Assembly (NCBI RefSeq): GCF_001730225.1
Contig: NZ_MIJE01000032.1
Coordinates: 124,001 to 188,000 of the forward strand
Direction: 5' to 3'
DNA length: 64,000 nt
Source: Desulfuribacillus alkaliarsenatis
GTDB lineage: Bacteria; Bacillota; Bacilli; Desulfuribacillales; Desulfuribacillaceae
How positions within the stretch are numbered: the stretch's first letter is position 1; every line of letters begins with the position of its first letter. The position numbers and the translations under genes are program-made. The notes under the pieces were generated by a model, which was not told the DNA's origin, made no database searches, and saw only the letters and a list, made by a program, of their open reading frames with translations. This document shows positions 26,517 to 35,423 of this stretch, one piece after another.

Positions 26517-28427
26517 TTATTTATCCTCCCCATCGTTGATATTAGGTTGTATGATTATTATAGCTAACGGAGGTACAGTAACTTCTATGCTGTAGGGTTG
26601 GTTGTGCCACTTTGTATTATTAGCCTGTATAACATCAGCACTTGCCCTCTGACCCGAGCCTCCATAAGCTATTGCATCACTATTAAAAGCTTCTATATAA
26701 GTTGTATTTTCAGGCACTCCTACCCGATAGCTATGATAGACAATAGGAGTGAAATTGCAAATAATAATAACATAATCACCATTTGTAGTTTGTCTCATGA
26801 AAGCAATTATACTTTGCTCATAATTGTCAGCGTCAATCCATTCAAACCCCGCTTGTTCATGATCTAACTCCCATAGCTCTTGGCTACATTTATAGAAATG
26901 GTTTAATGACCTAACATAATCTTGTAGCTTTTTATGCATTTCATAATCTAGTAATAGCCAATCTAGCTGCTGGTTTTCGTTCCATTCTATAAATTGACCG
27001 AATTCGCCACCCATAAAGAGTAATTTTTTACCTGGGTGTGTCATCATATACCCGAGAAAGACACGCAGGCTAGCAAACTTTTGCCAATAATCACCTGGCA
27101 TTTTGTTCAACAGCGATTTCTTACCATGGACGACCTCATCATGTGACAATGGAAGTAAGAAATTTTCCGAAAAAGCATAGAAAAAGGAAAATGTCAGCAG
27201 CTTATGATGCCATTTTCTATGGATGGGGTCTAATTCCATATATTTTAGCGTGTCGTTCATCCAGCCCATGTTCCATTTATAGTTAAACCCTAAACCACCC
27301 AAATACGTTGGGGCGCTAACTAGTGGCCAAGAGGTAGATTCTTCAGCCATCACAAGTGCATTTGGAGCCTGATCAAACACGACTTCATTAAGCCTCCGCA
27401 AAAAAGCAACAGCTTCTAAATTTTCATTACCTCCATATATGTTAGGGGTCCACTGACCCTCCTCTTTGCCAAAGTTAAGATATATCATACTAGCCACCGC
27501 ATCCACTCTGAGTCCATCTATATGGAACATCTTTAGCCAATATAATGCATTTGAGATTAAAAAGCTTTGTACCTGTGGCTTAGCAAAATCAAAACTCAGT
27601 GTTCCCCATTCACCTTTATCGGCTTTTTGTGGATTATCATATTCATATAGTGGCATGCCATCAAACTGTGCTAATCCATGACAGTCTTTACAGAAATGAC
27701 TCGGTACCCAATCCAAGATTACTCCAATATTTTTATTATGACATTCATTAATTAAGTACATAAAATCTTCAGGTTTCCCGTATCGACTAGTTACAGCGAA
27801 GTAGCCAGTTAGCTGATATCCCCAGGACCCATCATAAGGGTGTTCCATAACTGGTAGTAGCTCTATATGTGTGTAACCCATATCTACAACATAATCAACA
27901 AGCTCAGTAGCTAATTCACGATAATTCAAAAAATCTCCGTTATCCTTTCTTCTCCAAGAACCTAAATGTACTTCATAAATATTAATTGGCTGCCTGTGAG
28001 AAGATTTTTTCTCTCTATCATTTAAATACTCTTTATCAGTCCATGTAAATCCACTTAATTCTGTTATGATTGATGCACTATTGGGGCGCAACTCTGCTGC
28101 GAAGGCATAGGGATCAGCTTTCAGAACGACCTCTCCTGTATTCGAAGTAATAGCATATTTGTAGATATCTCCGACCTTTGCATTTTCTGTATAGATATAC
28201 CAAATACCAGAGTTATCTATATGCTCCATTACATGAGTACTGCTATCCCAACTATTGAAGCTTCCAACGACACTGACTTGGCGTGCATTAGGAGCCCAAA
28301 CTGCAAACCGCACCCCCATACATCCCCGCTTCATTATTGGATGCGCTCCAAATACTTGATAGCTATTGTATAGCTTGCCTTCTTGAAACAATTTGATTTC
28401 TTGTTTACTTGGCTTAATACGTTTCAA
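26517..28427 (-). CDS. glgB: 1,4-alpha-glucan branching enzyme
   Basis: This 636-residue GH13 enzyme introduces alpha-1,6 branches. An N-terminal CBM48 region (about 20-110, including VRFAVWAPNARQVSVVGSFN) precedes the barrel. Catalytic residues are in DGLRVDAVASM (nucleophile Asp), VMAEESTSWP (acid/base Glu) and LPLSHDEVVHGK. The start is TTG at 28427, six bases after GAGGGG. It follows the ROK kinase by 18 bases and abuts glgC. Confidence 0.96.
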   Translation of the reverse strand: MKRIKPSKQEIKLFQEGKLYNSYQVFGAHPIMKRGCMGVRFAVWAPNARQVSVVGSFNSWDSSTHVMEHIDNSGIWYIYTENAKVGDIYKYAITSNTGEVVLKADPYAFAAELRPNSASIITELSGFTWTDKEYLNDREKKSSHRQPINIYEVHLGSWRRKDNGDFLNYRELATELVDYVVDMGYTHIELLPVMEHPYDGSWGYQLTGYFAVTSRYGKPEDFMYLINECHNKNIGVILDWVPSHFCKDCHGLAQFDGMPLYEYDNPQKADKGEWGTLSFDFAKPQVQSFLISNALYWLKMFHIDGLRVDAVASMIYLNFGKEEGQWTPNIYGGNENLEAVAFLRRLNEVVFDQAPNALVMAEESTSWPLVSAPTYLGGLGFNYKWNMGWMNDTLKYMELDPIHRKWHHKLLTFSFFYAFSENFLLPLSHDEVVHGKKSLLNKMPGDYWQKFASLRVFLGYMMTHPGKKLLFMGGEFGQFIEWNENQQLDWLLLDYEMHKKLQDYVRSLNHFYKCSQELWELDHEQAGFEWIDADNYEQSIIAFMRQTTNGDYVIIICNFTPIVYHSYRVGVPENTTYIEAFNSDAIAYGGSGQRASADVIQANNTKWHNQPYSIEVTVPPLAIIIIQPNINDGEDK

Positions 28428-28444
28428 GACAACCCCTCATTTCC

Positions 28445-29407
28445 CTACTTAGTATTGCTTAAAGCAAGTTTAGCCGCACCTGTAATACCCGCTCGATTTA
28501 CTAACTTTGCTAATTCAATAGTAGTATTCTGATATATTAGTGGTGTGGCTTGCTGCTTAAATCCTTTTTGAATATTAACAATCAGATGGTTACCAACACT
28601 AGCAATCCCGCCACCGATTAATATTTTTTCTGGATTAAGTATTGTTGCCACATTAGCTAAAGTGCTTCCTAGAATCTTCCCCATATCTGCAATAATATTA
28701 AGGCAATCTATGTCCCCTAGCTTTGCTTGTTCAATTACAAAGCTTGAACTAATACTACCCTGCTTTTTATAGTAATCTACTAAAACGCCTTGCTTTAGCC
28801 GCGTTGCAAGTTTTCCTGCTGCTATTGAAATGGCCTTTGCCGATACTTCAGTCTCTAAACAACCAGTTTTACCACAGGTACACTCTCTGCCGTTCTCATG
28901 CACAATCGTCATATGACCAATTTCACCAGCGAGACCAATAGAACCATGATATATTTTGTTATCAATAATGATGCCGCAGCCAATTCCCGTACCAATCGTA
29001 ACTAGCATTAAATGCTTAGAATCATTGCCTGCACCTAACCAGGTCTCGCCAAGAGCTGCTAAATTTGCATCATTTTCAATAAACACAGGCTTGTTCCAAA
29101 TTTTTTCTAAATCCTTCTGCAGGTTAATATTTCTTAAGCTTAAATTCGGAGCGTGTAAGATAATACCTTCTCGAAAATTTATAAATGCTGGCACTCCTAC
29201 CCCTATTGCTGAAACTTGACTCCATAAAACATTGGCACCCATAATAAGCTCCTTAACCCCATTAGCCAAAGAATCTAAAAGTTCTTGATAATTGCCATTT
29301 CTAGGAGTGGGAAGCTTGCTTTCATATACAAGTTGACCACTGCTTAAGAATAAACCATTTTTTATCGTAGAGCCGCCAATATCTACTCCTATGCATAATG
29401 TATCTAT
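28445..29407 (-). CDS. ROK family sugar kinase (probable glucokinase), apparent AUA start
   Basis: This ROK kinase probably phosphorylates glucose released from glycogen. The Cys-rich zinc motif CTCGKTGCLE and the preceding GEIGHM are intact. The first legal start in this frame, TTG at 29269, would delete the phosphate-1 loop. The reading frame stays open upstream and encodes IGVDIGGSTIKNGLF, the essential ROK N-terminus, with a stop four codons before the ATA. In that stretch there is no ATG, GTG or TTG. An ATA codon at 29405-29407 lies seven bases behind a perfect GGGAGG and gives M-DTLCIGVDIGG, the normal family N-terminus. I therefore annotate AUA initiation, giving 320 residues. A point change from ATG or a sequencing error are alternatives. 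It is the first gene of the glg operon. Confidence 0.85.
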   Translation of the reverse strand: MDTLCIGVDIGGSTIKNGLFLSSGQLVYESKLPTPRNGNYQELLDSLANGVKELIMGANVLWSQVSAIGVGVPAFINFREGIILHAPNLSLRNINLQKDLEKIWNKPVFIENDANLAALGETWLGAGNDSKHLMLVTIGTGIGCGIIIDNKIYHGSIGLAGEIGHMTIVHENGRECTCGKTGCLETEVSAKAISIAAGKLATRLKQGVLVDYYKKQGSISSSFVIEQAKLGDIDCLNIIADMGKILGSTLANVATILNPEKILIGGGIASVGNHLIVNIQKGFKQQATPLIYQNTTIELAKLVNRAGITGAAKLALSNTK

Positions 29408-29429
29408 AGTAAGACCTCCCTAGCAACAA

Positions 29430-29459
29430 TATATATGTATATTCTCTATATACTGTAAA
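29430..29459 (-). promoter_or_regulatory. Candidate promoter and palindrome before the glycogen operon
   Basis: On the minus strand TTTACA (29454-29459) and TATATA (29430-29435) are separated by 18 bp, just before the GGGAGG site. The spacer contains a perfect inverted repeat GTATAT-N5-ATATAC (29437-29453) that could be an operator. By eye only; AT-rich sequence makes chance matches likely. Confidence 0.4.
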
Positions 29460-29493
29460 TATACGTTTAAAATTTTGTAAATCCTGCATTAAA

Positions 29494-29529
29494 AAACCAC
29501 TTTTTAGTTGTTTGTTTAAAAAGTGGTCT
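29494..29529 (-). terminator. Terminator overlapping the 3' end of the TIGR03915-type gene
   Basis: ACCACTTTTT (29496-29505) pairs with AAAAAGTGGT (29518-29527). The upstream arm includes the last codons of the gene, and on the minus strand a run of six T follows. Confidence 0.8.
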
Positions 29530-30262
29530 TTTCCGTTAAATGCTGCCAGTATTTTTTAGGCATTTTCTGCATTTGTAATTTTGGATTTATTTTGTTTTTA
29601 ATCGCTATATGCTTAAAATGCTTTTGCCATAGCTGCTCGTATAGTTGCTCAGAACTAGTATGCCCTTTTATTTGCATATCTTTTGAAAACGTAGTAGTAA
29701 CCCATTCCCCGTTATTATACATGACAGCCTTTTCTCTCTTTAAATCATGTATGCACCAAACTTGATTAGATAGTCTTTTGGCAAAGTGAGGAGCTAGTAA
29801 TTCTACAATATCATGTTCTGGTTCTATCTTAGCATAGTAAATATCCTCACCTAAACACTGAAATCTAGCTAAACCAAGCATACGGTGGCGCTCGCGACTT
29901 ACTGTCTGACTTATTTTATGTGCCAAGCGTATAGTCTCATCCTGCAAATTTTGGTCATATTCCTTACCTAGCTTCCCTAACTTCTTAAGATATCTATAGA
30001 TTACTAAATATGAACCCTCTACTTCCGACAGAAACAAATAATATATCCTTTGCAGTATTTCACGTGAATTTTTATTAATTATTCCATTAAACACCTTGCT
30101 TGCTTTTTCAGAATCTGTATTTACTTCAATAACTTGAGAAAACAAATCGCCATTAAAGTCAGCTTTTGTATAAATTGCAGTCGGTTCTGATTGCTCTTTG
30201 AACGCGTGATATATAACTGTAAGTAGTCCATCAAAGCTTCCATCGAAAACATAGACAGCCAA
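29516..30262 (-). CDS. Putative DNA repair/metabolism protein (TIGR03915/DUF4130-like)
   Basis: This 248-residue protein opens MAVYVFDGSFDGLLTVIYHA, characteristic of the family that accompanies the SplB-like radical SAM protein (TIGR03916) in many Bacillota. It contains a uracil-DNA-glycosylase-associated segment in the second half (LGLARFQCL...YYAKIEPEHDI and HFAKRL), known as DUF4130. The biochemical activity is not established, though DNA repair is suspected from the pairing. It follows the radical SAM gene by 62 bases in the same direction and ends in a terminator, forming a two-gene unit. Confidence 0.82.
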   Translation of the reverse strand: MAVYVFDGSFDGLLTVIYHAFKEQSEPTAIYTKADFNGDLFSQVIEVNTDSEKASKVFNGIINKNSREILQRIYYLFLSEVEGSYLVIYRYLKKLGKLGKEYDQNLQDETIRLAHKISQTVSRERHRMLGLARFQCLGEDIYYAKIEPEHDIVELLAPHFAKRLSNQVWCIHDLKREKAVMYNNGEWVTTTFSKDMQIKGHTSSEQLYEQLWQKHFKHIAIKNKINPKLQMQKMPKKYWQHLTEKTTF

Positions 30263-30324
30263 TACGATTCACCCCCTAAGCCAAATACAAGAATATAAAA
30301 TATATCATATCGCTTTATCTAAAA

Positions 30325-31587
30325 TTAAAAAAATGAAAGCTGATAGCTCTGACCTATAGTGATATTACTAGATTGTTGATTACCATATACACCAACAAGC
30401 TTATTGCGTATTCTATGCCCATCAAGACTAACGCTACCATAATACTTACCTTGACAAGTAATAAAATATTGTGCCCGCTTTAAAACAATCCCCATCTGCT
30501 TTAGTCCTTCATAGGAAATAGGTCCAAAACGTCTAGCAGTCACGATTTTTCTAGCTGATTTTATACCGATACCAGGAACCTTCAATAGCATCTCATAATC
30601 AGCTTTATTAACCTCAACTGGAAATAGCTCTATATTTCTAAGAGCCCAATCGCACTTAGGGTCGAGTGTTAAGTCTAACTGTTGTCCATAATTGTTATTA
30701 AACAGTTCATCTACATCAAAACCATAGAAACGTAACAGCCAATCCGCTTGATAAAGTCGATGCTCTCGAACAAGGGATGAACCTGATGTGGTAGGTAAGC
30801 TTGGATGCTCTACGATTGGTATATATGAGGAATAGTAGACCCTTTTTAGCTGAAAGTGCTTATACAGACCCTCAGTCAAACGTAGTACTTGATAGTCTTT
30901 ATCTGGTGTCGCTCCTATAATTAGCTGTGTGCTCTGTCCAGCAGGTACAAAGCTAGGTGTTCGCTTATACTTTTTTCTATTCTCTCTTTGTTCTGAAATC
31001 TGATTACTTATATAAGTCATCGGCTTTGTAATCATTTCTTTCTTCTTCTGCGGAGCTAGCTTCAATAAACTTTCTTCCGTCGGTAATTCAATATTAATAC
31101 TCATACGATCTGCATAGGTACCAGCCAGTTGAATTAGCTTCTCATCAGCCCCAGGAATAGCTTTCATATGTATATAGCCATTGAATCTATACTGTTCCCT
31201 TAATATTTTCATCGTTTGGATTAAGCACTCCATCGTGTAGTCTGGTGTATTGATAACCCCAGAGCTTAAAAACAATCCCTCTATGTAGTTTCTCTTATAG
31301 AATTCTATTGTAAGCTTTGCTAGCTCTTCAGGGGTAAAAGCCGCTCTCCTAACATCATTGGATGCCCGATTAACACAATAGATACAATCGTATATACAGT
31401 AGTTGCTATACAAAATTTTTAGTAGCGAGATACATCGTCCATCATCAGCCCAGCTATGACATATACCGCTGCTAGCTGTACTCCCTATTCCATTAGAGCT
31501 ACCCCTTCTACTACTACCACTAGACGAACAGGATACATCATATTTAGCACCCTCTGTCAAAATCTCTATTTTCTCTTGTATATCCAT
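30325..31587 (-). CDS. Putative DNA modification/repair radical SAM protein (TIGR03916-like)
   Basis: This 420-residue radical SAM enzyme has the cluster motif C-x3-C-x2-C in NYCIYDCIYCVNR at about residue 65. A Ser/Gly-rich N-terminal stretch (SCSSSGSSRRGSSNG) precedes it. Near residue 330 is a helix-hairpin-helix DNA-binding motif, LLKVPGIGIKSARKIVTARR, which suggests it acts on DNA. It is always found beside the DUF4130-like partner in related genomes, as here. The substrate lesion is unknown. It is cytoplasmic. Confidence 0.85.
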   Translation of the reverse strand: MDIQEKIEILTEGAKYDVSCSSSGSSRRGSSNGIGSTASSGICHSWADDGRCISLLKILYSNYCIYDCIYCVNRASNDVRRAAFTPEELAKLTIEFYKRNYIEGLFLSSGVINTPDYTMECLIQTMKILREQYRFNGYIHMKAIPGADEKLIQLAGTYADRMSINIELPTEESLLKLAPQKKKEMITKPMTYISNQISEQRENRKKYKRTPSFVPAGQSTQLIIGATPDKDYQVLRLTEGLYKHFQLKRVYYSSYIPIVEHPSLPTTSGSSLVREHRLYQADWLLRFYGFDVDELFNNNYGQQLDLTLDPKCDWALRNIELFPVEVNKADYEMLLKVPGIGIKSARKIVTARRFGPISYEGLKQMGIVLKRAQYFITCQGKYYGSVSLDGHRIRNKLVGVYGNQQSSNITIGQSYQLSFF

Positions 31588-31644
31588 AGCTCTACACCAT
31601 CCAAAAAATTAAATGATTCTATTTACTATATTAGCACATAAACA

Positions 31645-31672
31645 ACAAAAAGCAAACTTATGTTTGCTTTTT
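31645..31672 (-). terminator. Terminator overlapping the FeS-subunit stop codon
   Basis: AAAAAGCAAAC (31647-31657) pairs with GTTTGCTTTTT (31662-31672), and a T-rich tract follows on the minus strand. The stop codon lies in the loop side of the hairpin, so termination directly follows translation. Confidence 0.8.
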
Positions 31673-32119
31673 GAAGAGTGCTGCTTTTACTGCCTGCTCT
31701 ATTTCTTTATAGCCTGTACATCTACAAATATTAGACTCAAGCCATTCTTTTATCACACTTTCATTAGCATCTGGATGGGTTTCAATTAACAGATGACTTT
31801 TCATAATAAAACCAGGCGTACAGTAGCCACACTGGAATGCAAATTCATCTACAAATGTTTGTTGTATAGGTGCGTTATTCAAGCCCTCTACTGTAGTGAT
31901 TTTCTTGCCTACCGCTTCAATTGCCAGCATCAGACATGCTTTTATTGGTTTTCCATCAATTCCAATTGTACAAGTTCCACAATCACCATGCAGGCAGCCA
32001 GGTTTAGCCCCTGTAAGTCCGAACTTTTCGCGTAAGACTGCTAGTAAAGTATCAGCATGCCTGACGTATGCCGTTCTTTTTTCACCATTGATATCAAGTG
32101 TAATCTCTGATTTATACAT
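31658..32119 (-). CDS. Molybdenum hydroxylase, [2Fe-2S] subunit
   Basis: This 153-residue small subunit belongs to a xanthine-dehydrogenase-type enzyme. The plant-type ferredoxin motif is GCLHGDCGTCTI. The second cluster domain is CGYCTPGFIM followed by ESNICRCTGYKEI. Together they bind two [2Fe-2S] clusters that pass electrons from the molybdenum centre to FAD. It overlaps the FAD-subunit gene by eight bases. Three separate genes (Mo, FAD, FeS) make this the three-subunit layout of purine, nicotinate or CO-dehydrogenase-like enzymes. Confidence 0.94.
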   Translation of the reverse strand: MYKSEITLDINGEKRTAYVRHADTLLAVLREKFGLTGAKPGCLHGDCGTCTIGIDGKPIKACLMLAIEAVGKKITTVEGLNNAPIQQTFVDEFAFQCGYCTPGFIMKSHLLIETHPDANESVIKEWLESNICRCTGYKEIEQAVKAALFKKQT

Positions 32120-32957
32120 TTACTTCACCTTCTAACGACATTAGAATATCCTCTAAGGTTTTATATAAGACAAACTGCCGATACTCTGCCGAGCCCTCTA
32201 CATCGTCAATGATAATATCAGGTATAGTTGCCATAGCATCATTTATGCGCTCATCTAATGGCGCTGCCTGATTATTAATTGCCATCTCCATTTCTAAGCA
32301 CCTAAAAGGATATGAACAGAGACCACTGATTGCTAGTCGAATCTGATTGTTAGATGCATTCATTGCTACTATTGTCATTAATGGATACCCGATATTACCC
32401 TGCTTTCTTCTTTTCACGCTACGATATGGATATGTTGCCCATTGCTGATCTACGATAACTTGAATAAGAAATTCTCCAGCCTTAGCTTGCAAGCTACCAT
32501 TAAAAACCTCAGATAAATATACTTTTCTTTGACCACCTGGACCTGCTAATACAACTTCTGCATCTGCAAGTAATAACGGCAATACCCCCTCGCGATAGAT
32601 AATCTGACTACAAATGTTTCCACCTAGAGTGATTTTATTTCTAACTGTGTGGTCGGCTACTTCACCTATTGTTTTTGTTAACGCAGGGAACATATTTTTA
32701 TTTTTAATTTCTGCTAGTGTAAGGGCCGAACCAAATACAAGCTTGCCATCTTCAATTTTTGCTATATTGCATTCATAGATTTCTTTAATATCTATAACTG
32801 CATCTGCATAAACCTGATTTAATCTTCCTAAGGTAATAATCTCAGTCCCCCCTGAATAATAGAGAACATTCCTACCCTGTGACTTTAATTCCTGATATAA
32901 ACTCACTGCTTGCGCAATGTTTTGTGGTTTATGGTACTCGAAATCAAAAGGAATCAC
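32112..32957 (-). CDS. Molybdenum hydroxylase, FAD-binding subunit
   Basis: This 281-residue FAD subunit has the PCMH fold. Recognisable parts are FEYHKPQNIAQAVSLYQEL at the start, a YYSGGTEI loop and RNKITLGGNICSQI. The last corresponds to the family's VRNxATIGGNxxx flavin motif. It overlaps the Mo subunit gene by four bases (ATGA) and the FeS gene by eight. It forms a heterotrimer with its neighbours in the cytoplasm. Confidence 0.92.
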   Translation of the reverse strand: MIPFDFEYHKPQNIAQAVSLYQELKSQGRNVLYYSGGTEIITLGRLNQVYADAVIDIKEIYECNIAKIEDGKLVFGSALTLAEIKNKNMFPALTKTIGEVADHTVRNKITLGGNICSQIIYREGVLPLLLADAEVVLAGPGGQRKVYLSEVFNGSLQAKAGEFLIQVIVDQQWATYPYRSVKRRKQGNIGYPLMTIVAMNASNNQIRLAISGLCSYPFRCLEMEMAINNQAAPLDERINDAMATIPDIIIDDVEGSAEYRQFVLYKTLEDILMSLEGEVNV

Positions 32958-35278
32958 TTAATATCACCTGCTTGCTGTGTGATTTTCCAAACATTCTCTG
33001 GCACAAGTGGCAATCTATTAATATTACAGCCAGTGGCAGTCGATAAGCTGTTAGCAAGGGCAGCAGGCATACCAATCAAGCCATGCTCACCTAAACCCCT
33101 GGCCCCATAAGCAGCGTCCAGGTGCGGTGTATCAAGAAAATCGATTATATATTCGGGGTGTTCACCAAAGTGGGTTGGAACGTAGGTGCGAAGTCTAGGG
33201 TTTAAAACCTTCCCTTGATTATCAAACTCAAAGGATTCTCGTGCTGCAAAGCTTAATCCCATACTCATAGCACCCATAACTTGACCTAATGCCGCTTTTT
33301 GATTTAGCACTTTCCCCACATCAATAACTGAATATGCTTTGAGGATTTTATATGTATAGGTGCGCGTATCGTATTCGATTTCAACACCCTGGGCTCCGAC
33401 CGTCCACTCTGGTCCAGGTTTGCCTGCTCCCGTTTCGTGATGCATGTGTGTTAAATGCCTTAGTATATAGTCACCTCTACCCACTATTTGACCACCTATA
33501 GCATTACCATTTGGATTTTTATATCCATAGGCAATATCTTTAATATGACAAAACACTGACGGCTCATCTCTTATAAACACTTTTCCATCGGCTACTTCTA
33601 AATCTTCAGCTGCACAAACCAATACATGGGTAGCAACGTCCTTCAATTGCTTTATTAAGTCATCTACTGCTTTAATGACAGCCCTTCCTGCCATAAAAGT
33701 CCCTCTACTTGCTACTGTCTTCCAATGCTCTGGAGTAGTCTGTGTGTCTACTTCCATCCTCACATAAACCTTGTCTATATCCATGCGCATCCTATCAGCA
33801 ACCATTTGCGCTAAGACAGTCTTCGTTGCTGTACCTATTTCAATTACACCTGATATTAAATTTATACTACCGTCAGGATTAAATGTAAGAATAACCCCCG
33901 AGCTTGCATGTGTATCAATTGTAGAAGTCTTCCATATAGAGCTGATTCCTTTAGCACGGATTTTAGTACTGTCTAATTGTATTCGTTGCCCCTCATCCCA
34001 CCTCATTAATTCCTTTAGCCTTGTTATGCATTTCTCAACGTTGCCGATATTGCTTTTATTAAGGGTCATTTGTGTTGGCGTTGTATGTCCAGGCTTTATA
34101 GCGTTTCTTAGTCGTAATTCCAATGAATCTATACCGACCTTTTGTGCAAGCATGTCCATAGCTCTTTCAAACACAAATAAAGCTTCTGAATGACTAAAAC
34201 CTCGAAAGGCCGTCGCATATGGGTGATTTGTATAAACTGCCAACGAATCACAGCTAATATTTTCTACATTATATGGTCCTGTACAACTCACCGCTGCTGC
34301 CCTGGCAATCGTAGCTCCCTTATCTGAATAGGCACCTGTGTCAAATAAATATGTAATCTCCGCTACCTTCAAAATGCCTTCCTTGTCACAACCTAGTTTA
34401 ATATTCGCATCTAGTCCGATATGTACAGGTGAAGTAATCATATCCTGCTCCCTAGAGTTAAAAAGCTTTACAGGCTTGCCACCAACAGCCTTAGATGCTA
34501 GATACGCTATTAACTCTAGTTGGATAGGTACTTTCCCGCCATATCCTCCACCAACCAGTGGAGTATTGACAATGATTTTCCCGACATCTAAACCTAAGTA
34601 TTCGGCTAGCTTCTTCTTAACCATAAATGGACCCTGTGACGTAGAACCAACTATTACCGTACCATCTTTTTTTATTTCAGCAGTTACACACCTGGTCTCC
34701 ATAGCAATATGATCAGAAGGTGAAAAAGAAAAACTAGATTCTACACGATGGTAACTTTCTGCCCAGCCCTTATCTATATCACCTTTACGAATTTTTTCTC
34801 TATTTGCAACATTCGTGTTTGGCTCTGGATAGACATGTTGAATTTTCTTATATTCTTCTAATTTCTCATGCACTAACGGCGCATTTTCTGCTAATGCCTG
34901 AGTCGGATTATTTACAACTGGCAAAGGCTCGTACATTACAGTTATTAAATCTGCAGCCTGTTGCGCTATTACAGGGGTGTCAGCTACCACAGCCGCTACT
35001 GGTTCTCCGTGATATCTAACTCTTTCAACAGCAAGAATCGGTCTGTCTTGAATCTCTTCCCCTGTTAACGGAACTTCTTTGCCAGTAATAATTGCCCGAA
35101 CACCAGGTATTTTCCATGCATTTTCTGTATTTATAGAGTTAATTTTCGCATGGGCGTATGTACTTATTACAAGCTTAATGTGTAGCATCTCTACAGCTTG
35201 TTTATCTTCAAGGTATTTTGCTGAACCTGAAACTTTATCATAGGACTCTTTCCGGATTACGCTGTTACCAATACTCAT
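32954..35278 (-). CDS. Molybdenum hydroxylase, molybdopterin-binding catalytic subunit
   Basis: This is the 774-residue large subunit. The N-terminal aldehyde-oxidase/xanthine-dehydrogenase a/b hammerhead domain (DKVSGSAKYLEDKQ) is followed by the Mo-cofactor region. Motifs include GSTSQGPF, VGGGYGGK, ATAFRGFSHSEA and the C-terminal RGLGEHGLIGMPAAL carrying the catalytic Glu. There is no AYRCSFR motif of the CoxL form I CO dehydrogenase. The substrate may be a purine, nicotinate-like heterocycle or aldehyde; no neighbouring pathway gene identifies it. No cofactor insertion gene (XdhC-like) is in the window. Confidence 0.92.
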   Translation of the reverse strand: MSIGNSVIRKESYDKVSGSAKYLEDKQAVEMLHIKLVISTYAHAKINSINTENAWKIPGVRAIITGKEVPLTGEEIQDRPILAVERVRYHGEPVAAVVADTPVIAQQAADLITVMYEPLPVVNNPTQALAENAPLVHEKLEEYKKIQHVYPEPNTNVANREKIRKGDIDKGWAESYHRVESSFSFSPSDHIAMETRCVTAEIKKDGTVIVGSTSQGPFMVKKKLAEYLGLDVGKIIVNTPLVGGGYGGKVPIQLELIAYLASKAVGGKPVKLFNSREQDMITSPVHIGLDANIKLGCDKEGILKVAEITYLFDTGAYSDKGATIARAAAVSCTGPYNVENISCDSLAVYTNHPYATAFRGFSHSEALFVFERAMDMLAQKVGIDSLELRLRNAIKPGHTTPTQMTLNKSNIGNVEKCITRLKELMRWDEGQRIQLDSTKIRAKGISSIWKTSTIDTHASSGVILTFNPDGSINLISGVIEIGTATKTVLAQMVADRMRMDIDKVYVRMEVDTQTTPEHWKTVASRGTFMAGRAVIKAVDDLIKQLKDVATHVLVCAAEDLEVADGKVFIRDEPSVFCHIKDIAYGYKNPNGNAIGGQIVGRGDYILRHLTHMHHETGAGKPGPEWTVGAQGVEIEYDTRTYTYKILKAYSVIDVGKVLNQKAALGQVMGAMSMGLSFAARESFEFDNQGKVLNPRLRTYVPTHFGEHPEYIIDFLDTPHLDAAYGARGLGEHGLIGMPAALANSLSTATGCNINRLPLVPENVWKITQQAGDIK

Positions 35279-35423
35279 TGTGTTCCTCCCTAGACAATTG
35301 CATTACTAAAAGTATTGCCTGCTAGATAGACTTTAAAACACAATTATTTCTAAATTGTACTTGCACAGACGTGCACAACAAATCATATGATGAGTTATAT
35401 GCCTAAAAACAGGGAGGAATCTT

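Noticed and set aside
28445-29269. ROK kinase starting at the TTG at 29269
   Set aside because: This would remove the DIGGS phosphate loop needed for catalysis, while the frame is open upstream and a perfect ribosome binding site sits before the ATA.
29380-29410. Frameshifted ATG (near 29397) as the ROK start
   Set aside because: That ATG is in another frame and has no site at suitable distance; a frameshift would be needed, whereas ATA fits the existing frame and spacing.
35360-35423. Sigma-E/sigma-K-type -10 (CATATGAT) before sigK
   Set aside because: The element resembles the consensus weakly and no matching -35 was convincing, so it was not listed as a promoter.
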